Origin: Flavobacterium sp. HSC-32F16
Lineage (GTDB): Bacteria > Bacteroidota > Bacteroidia > Flavobacteriales > Flavobacteriaceae
Direction of reading: 5' to 3'
NCBI RefSeq assembly: GCF_024171645.1
Contig: NZ_JALKAC010000012.1
Location: 160,652 to 224,651, forward strand
Length of the DNA: 64,000 nucleotides
The notes under the pieces are model-generated. The model ran no database searches. It saw nothing but the letters and a program-made list of their open reading frames with translations, and was not told where the DNA came from. Shown in pieces: positions 61,497 to 64,000 of the stretch. Position 1 is the stretch's first letter. Each line of letters opens with the position of its first letter. A program made the translations under genes and the position numbers.

Positions 61497-62585
61497 TTAT
61501 TTGAAATAAGAAAAACTCTGATTGTTTTCGATCTTTAATAAAGACTCATAAATCAGCTGAATCACATTTTCAACATCATCTCTATGAACCATTTCTACTG
61601 TAGTATGCATATAACGCAAAGGCAATGAAATTAATGCCGATGCTACACCGCCATTGCTGTAAGCGAAAGCATCAGTATCAGTTCCCGTTGCTCTCGACGT
61701 TGCATGACGCTGAAATGGAATTTTATTTTCTTCGGCAGTATCTACAATTAAATCGCGAAGTTTATTTTGTATAGCTGGAGAATAAGCAATAACAGGCCCT
61801 TTCCCCATTTTTAAATCACCTTCAACCTTTTTATCAATCATTGGAGTAGTGGTATCGTGGCAGACATCGGTTACAATAGCAACGTTAGGTTTAATAGTAT
61901 GCGCAATCATTTCTGCACCGCGAAGACCAATTTCTTCCTGGACCGAATTTACAATATACAAACCAAAAGGAAGTGTTTTCTTGTTTTCGTGTAATAAACG
62001 AGCAACTTCAGCAATCATGAATCCGCCCATTCTGTTATCAATCGCGCGACATACAAATTTGTTTTCGTTCAAGATCATAAACTCATCAGGGTACGTAATC
62101 ACACAACCTACATGAACACCCATCGCTTCAACCTGTTCTTTAGTTTCGCAGCCCAGATCAATAAAAATATTACTCAGTTTTGGGATCTCTTCTTTATCAC
62201 GCAAACGAGTATGAATTGCCGGCCATCCAAAAACACCCTTTACAATTCCTTTTTTAGTATGAATATTTACTCTCTTTGAAGGAGCAATCTGGTGATCTGA
62301 TCCACCATTTCTAATTACATATAATAAACCGTCGTCAGTAATATAATTTACATACCACGAAATTTCATCGGCGTGACCTTCAATAACAACCTTAAAAGGA
62401 GCGTCTGGATTAATAACTCCAACAGCAGTACCGTATGTATCCGTAATAAAAGTATCTACATAGGGTTTTAAATAATTCATCCAAAGTTTTTGTCCTTCAC
62501 TTTCATAACCAGTAGGCGAAGCGTTATTTAGATAGCCTTCCAGAAAAGAAATAGAAGTATCAGTTAAGATAGATTTTGTACTCAT
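61497..62585 (-). CDS. M42-family aminopeptidase
   Basis: A 362-residue dinuclear-metal peptidase of family M42 (glutamyl/deblocking aminopeptidase type). Ligand motifs are visible in order: IEGHADEISW (His, Asp), AIDNRMGG (Asp), VQEEIGLRGA (the catalytic Glu pair), VTDVCHD (Asp) and the final MHTTVEMVHRDDVEN (His). No signal peptide, so it is a cytoplasmic peptide-degrading enzyme, usually forming large tetrahedral assemblies. It is divergent from the DUF4294 gene across about 80 bp. Confidence 0.93.
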   Translation of the reverse strand: MSTKSILTDTSISFLEGYLNNASPTGYESEGQKLWMNYLKPYVDTFITDTYGTAVGVINPDAPFKVVIEGHADEISWYVNYITDDGLLYVIRNGGSDHQIAPSKRVNIHTKKGIVKGVFGWPAIHTRLRDKEEIPKLSNIFIDLGCETKEQVEAMGVHVGCVITYPDEFMILNENKFVCRAIDNRMGGFMIAEVARLLHENKKTLPFGLYIVNSVQEEIGLRGAEMIAHTIKPNVAIVTDVCHDTTTPMIDKKVEGDLKMGKGPVIAYSPAIQNKLRDLIVDTAEENKIPFQRHATSRATGTDTDAFAYSNGGVASALISLPLRYMHTTVEMVHRDDVENVIQLIYESLLKIENNQSFSYFK

Positions 62586-62666
62586 AAAAATATTTTTGTG
62601 CTAATTTATAAATTTGGTATTAGAGTTGTATATAAATATATAATTTTACATTTAAATTAAGACTCC

Positions 62667-63350
62667 ATGAGATTTACCGGTTCTATTTTATTTTTATTAT
62701 TGATTTCATACACAAGTGAAGCCCAAGTCACTCCAAAAGAAAATCAGGAAATGGGTTATATTTTAACCGAACAAGATTCAATTCTGAATGATACGATTCA
62801 ATTACCCGAAATTATTATTTCGAAAGGAGACAAGATGAGTGCAGAAGAACTGAAACAGTTTCAGATTTTGCAGAACAGAGTTTATAAAGTCTATCCGTAT
62901 GCAAAATTAGCTGCCGATAGATTGACGGCATTAAATACCGGAATGGCAAGATTAAAATCTAATCGGGAAAAAAAGAAGTATTTCAAAATCGTTGAAGACT
63001 ACCTTAATAATGAATTTGAAGAAAGACTTAAAAAACTCTCCAGAAAGCAAGGGCAGATTCTGGTAAAGCTGGTACATCGTCAAACCGGAAAAACAACCTA
63101 TGAGTTGATAAAAACTTTAAAGAGTGGTTTTAAAGCCTTTGTATCTAATACAACAGCAAACTTATTTGATATAAGCTTAAAAACCGAATACAAACCTTAT
63201 GAAGTAAACGAAGATTATTTAATTGAAACGATTCTAGTTCGTGCATTCGAATCTGGACGTTTAATAAATCAGCCTCCCGCTGCCCCGGTAAATTACAACA
63301 AACTTATGACGCATTGGGAAGCAAAAGCAAAAGAGCTCAATAAAAAATAG
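62667..63350 (+). CDS. Exported DUF4294-family protein
   Basis: A 227-residue protein found throughout Bacteroidota. A signal peptide (FTGSILFLLLISYTSEAQ) leads to ILQNRVYKVYPYAKLAADRLTALN, the centre of the DUF4294 domain, followed by FEERLKKLSRKQGQILVKLVHRQTG and KTEYKPYEVNEDYLIE. Function is unknown; its conservation next to the M42 peptidase gene in flavobacteria (from memory) hints at an envelope role. A strong terminator follows. Confidence 0.85.
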   Translation: MRFTGSILFLLLISYTSEAQVTPKENQEMGYILTEQDSILNDTIQLPEIIISKGDKMSAEELKQFQILQNRVYKVYPYAKLAADRLTALNTGMARLKSNREKKKYFKIVEDYLNNEFEERLKKLSRKQGQILVKLVHRQTGKTTYELIKTLKSGFKAFVSNTTANLFDISLKTEYKPYEVNEDYLIETILVRAFESGRLINQPPAAPVNYNKLMTHWEAKAKELNKK

Positions 63351-63371
63351 TATACTATTATATATAGGTAC

Positions 63372-63410
63372 AACCCGACAAGTTTTTAAAATCTGTCGGG
63401 TTTATTTTTT
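63372..63410 (+). terminator. Terminator of the DUF4294 gene
   Basis: Nine-bp GC-containing stem AACCCGACA (63372-63380)/TGTCGGGTT (63394-63402) followed by TATTTTTT. Confidence 0.8.
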
Positions 63411-63523
63411 ATACATATATATGTATAACATTATAATTAAATCCACGAACACTATAATATATAGATATGTCCAGATGAACGAAGTTGAATTTTTTTAAGA
63501 TTTAGAATTTGGTAAGTTTAATA

Positions 63524-63610
63524 AGGAGCTGTTTCCCGCTATCCGTTCCAATCTTTTTGCGGCGAACCCCGCCACAAAAAGGATTTCCACTACTATCGGG
63601 GCTAGGGCAT
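63524..63610. repeat. Structured intergenic repeat
   Basis: Inner arms AATCTTTTTGCGGCG/CGCCACAAAAAGGATT (imperfect) and outer CCCGCTA/CTATCGGG form a nested structure with GGGGCTAGGGC after it. I recall near-identical elements in many Flavobacterium genomes, often misannotated as genes. Location between a terminator and an rRNA promoter is in keeping with a dispersed repeat. Confidence 0.55.
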
Positions 63611-63884
63611 CGGTTTTCAAAGAAAATTTGCGAAGGAAAAGACATTTTTAGAAGAAAAGACAAAGAAAAAACAAGAAACTTAGCGCCTTTGCGGCTCTGC
63701 GAGATTAAAAAATACACTGAAAAACCAGACTCTGCGTCTTAGTGACTTCGCGGCAGAGCCGGACAAAGCAGGGCAGAACAGCCCGAAAAGCTGATAAGGA
63801 TAAAAACATGAAAAAAACTTTGCCCTGTAAAAACCATCAAACCAGTTAGTTGAAAAAAAGATTGAAATTATATAAAAAAAAGGC

Positions 63885-63914
63885 TTGTAAATGTAAATAA
63901 AGGTGGTACTTTTG
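63885..63914 (+). promoter_or_regulatory. Predicted rRNA operon promoter
   Basis: TTG (63885-63887) and TACTTTTG (63907-63914), exactly 19 nt apart. The following CGCAACAACGAGAGACG, AAGAAAAGAGATCAAAA leader resembles what I recall upstream of flavobacterial 16S rRNA genes, so an rRNA operon probably starts just beyond the window end. Confidence 0.55.
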
Positions 63915-64000
63915 CACCCGCAACAACGAGAGACGTTCACTGAAATGCTGACAAGAAAAGAGATCAAAACTGAAAAATTTTTTCAGAAAAAAGATTAGAA

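Larger units (their letters stand above)
63351..64000. other. Intergenic repeats and rRNA-operon leader
   Basis: Terminator (63372-63410), a short ATACATATATATGTAT palindrome (63411-63426), a structured repeat (63524-63610), CG-rich repeat-like sequence with TTAGCGCCTTTGCGG and CTGCGTCTTAGTGA motifs (about 63680-63760), and a promoter plus leader (63885-64000). Short open frames here are not real genes. Confidence 0.55.

Noticed and set aside
63502..63967. Short open frames in the last 500 bases
   Set aside because: They overlap structured repeats and the rRNA leader, run on both strands and have no recognisable protein features.
1..64000. tRNA genes, CRISPR arrays, insertion sequences or prophage genes
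   Set aside because: None was recognised on either strand; only remnants and short palindromic repeats are present.

Overview
The window is a 64 kb stretch of an AT-rich Bacteroidota chromosome, almost certainly Flavobacterium or a close relative. The evidence is the gliding-motility pair gldF/gldG, a SusC/SusD pair, promoters of the Bacteroidota type (TTTG, about 19-22 nt, TAnnTTTG), no Shine-Dalgarno dependence, and several families of intergenic palindromic repeats of the kind common in flavobacteria. No CRISPR array, tRNA, prophage or intact insertion sequence was seen.

Layout. 0-6.5 kb: a secreted trypsin-like lipoprotein, an MFS transporter, and a two-gene unit pairing a flavin L-amino-acid oxidase with a thiamine-diphosphate 2-oxo-acid decarboxylase. 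7-10.5 kb: two diverged paralogues of a family I do not recognise, one with a signal peptide and one without. 10.5-14 kb: a worn accessory stretch with remnants of an HlyD-type adaptor and of an HxlR regulator, an intact HxlR gene facing a secreted NTF2-like protein, and a small P-loop ATPase. 14.1-20.2 kb: a Crp/Fnr regulator followed by a DJ-1/PfpI protein, an ABM monooxygenase-like protein and an aldehyde dehydrogenase; a perfect CRP-type palindrome lies upstream of that set. Facing it are a NAD(P)-binding reductase, an atypical inositol-monophosphatase-like protein and an AraC regulator. 20.4-24.7 kb: mnmE, a universal stress protein and a membrane-anchored MutS-like ATPase.

25-40.7 kb is the centrepiece, a mannose-glycan utilisation locus: LacI regulator, SusC, SusD, GH2 beta-mannosidase, two GH92 alpha-mannosidases, a GH125 alpha-mannosidase with a Tat-like leader, and a ROK sugar kinase. 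Matching palindromes sit at the promoters of the regulator and of susC. The predicted activities would strip alpha-1,2, alpha-1,3 and alpha-1,6 mannose, cleave the beta-mannosyl core and phosphorylate the sugar, which suits high-mannose N-glycans or yeast-type mannan. The beta-mannosidase is unusually short and appears to lack two beta-sandwich domains.

40.7-53.7 kb is mostly housekeeping: a FrnE-like DsbA protein, an outer-membrane protein, dnaN, gldG/gldF, a SAM hydroxide adenosyltransferase, phoH, a HAD phosphatase, purC, a secreted GH26 mannanase and a secreted ankyrin protein. 53.8-61.4 kb holds a heavy-metal RND efflux operon (pump, lipoprotein adaptor, TolC-like channel) next to a two-component system. 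61.5-63.4 kb holds an M42 aminopeptidase and a DUF4294 protein. The last 120 bases look like the promoter and leader of an rRNA operon lying just outside the window.

Functions come from motif and family recognition by eye; no database search was possible. The strongest candidates for something new are the unrecognised paralogue pair (7.2-10.5 kb), the compact GH2 enzyme, and the CRP-type site joining a Crp/Fnr gene to the DJ-1/ABM/aldehyde-dehydrogenase set.
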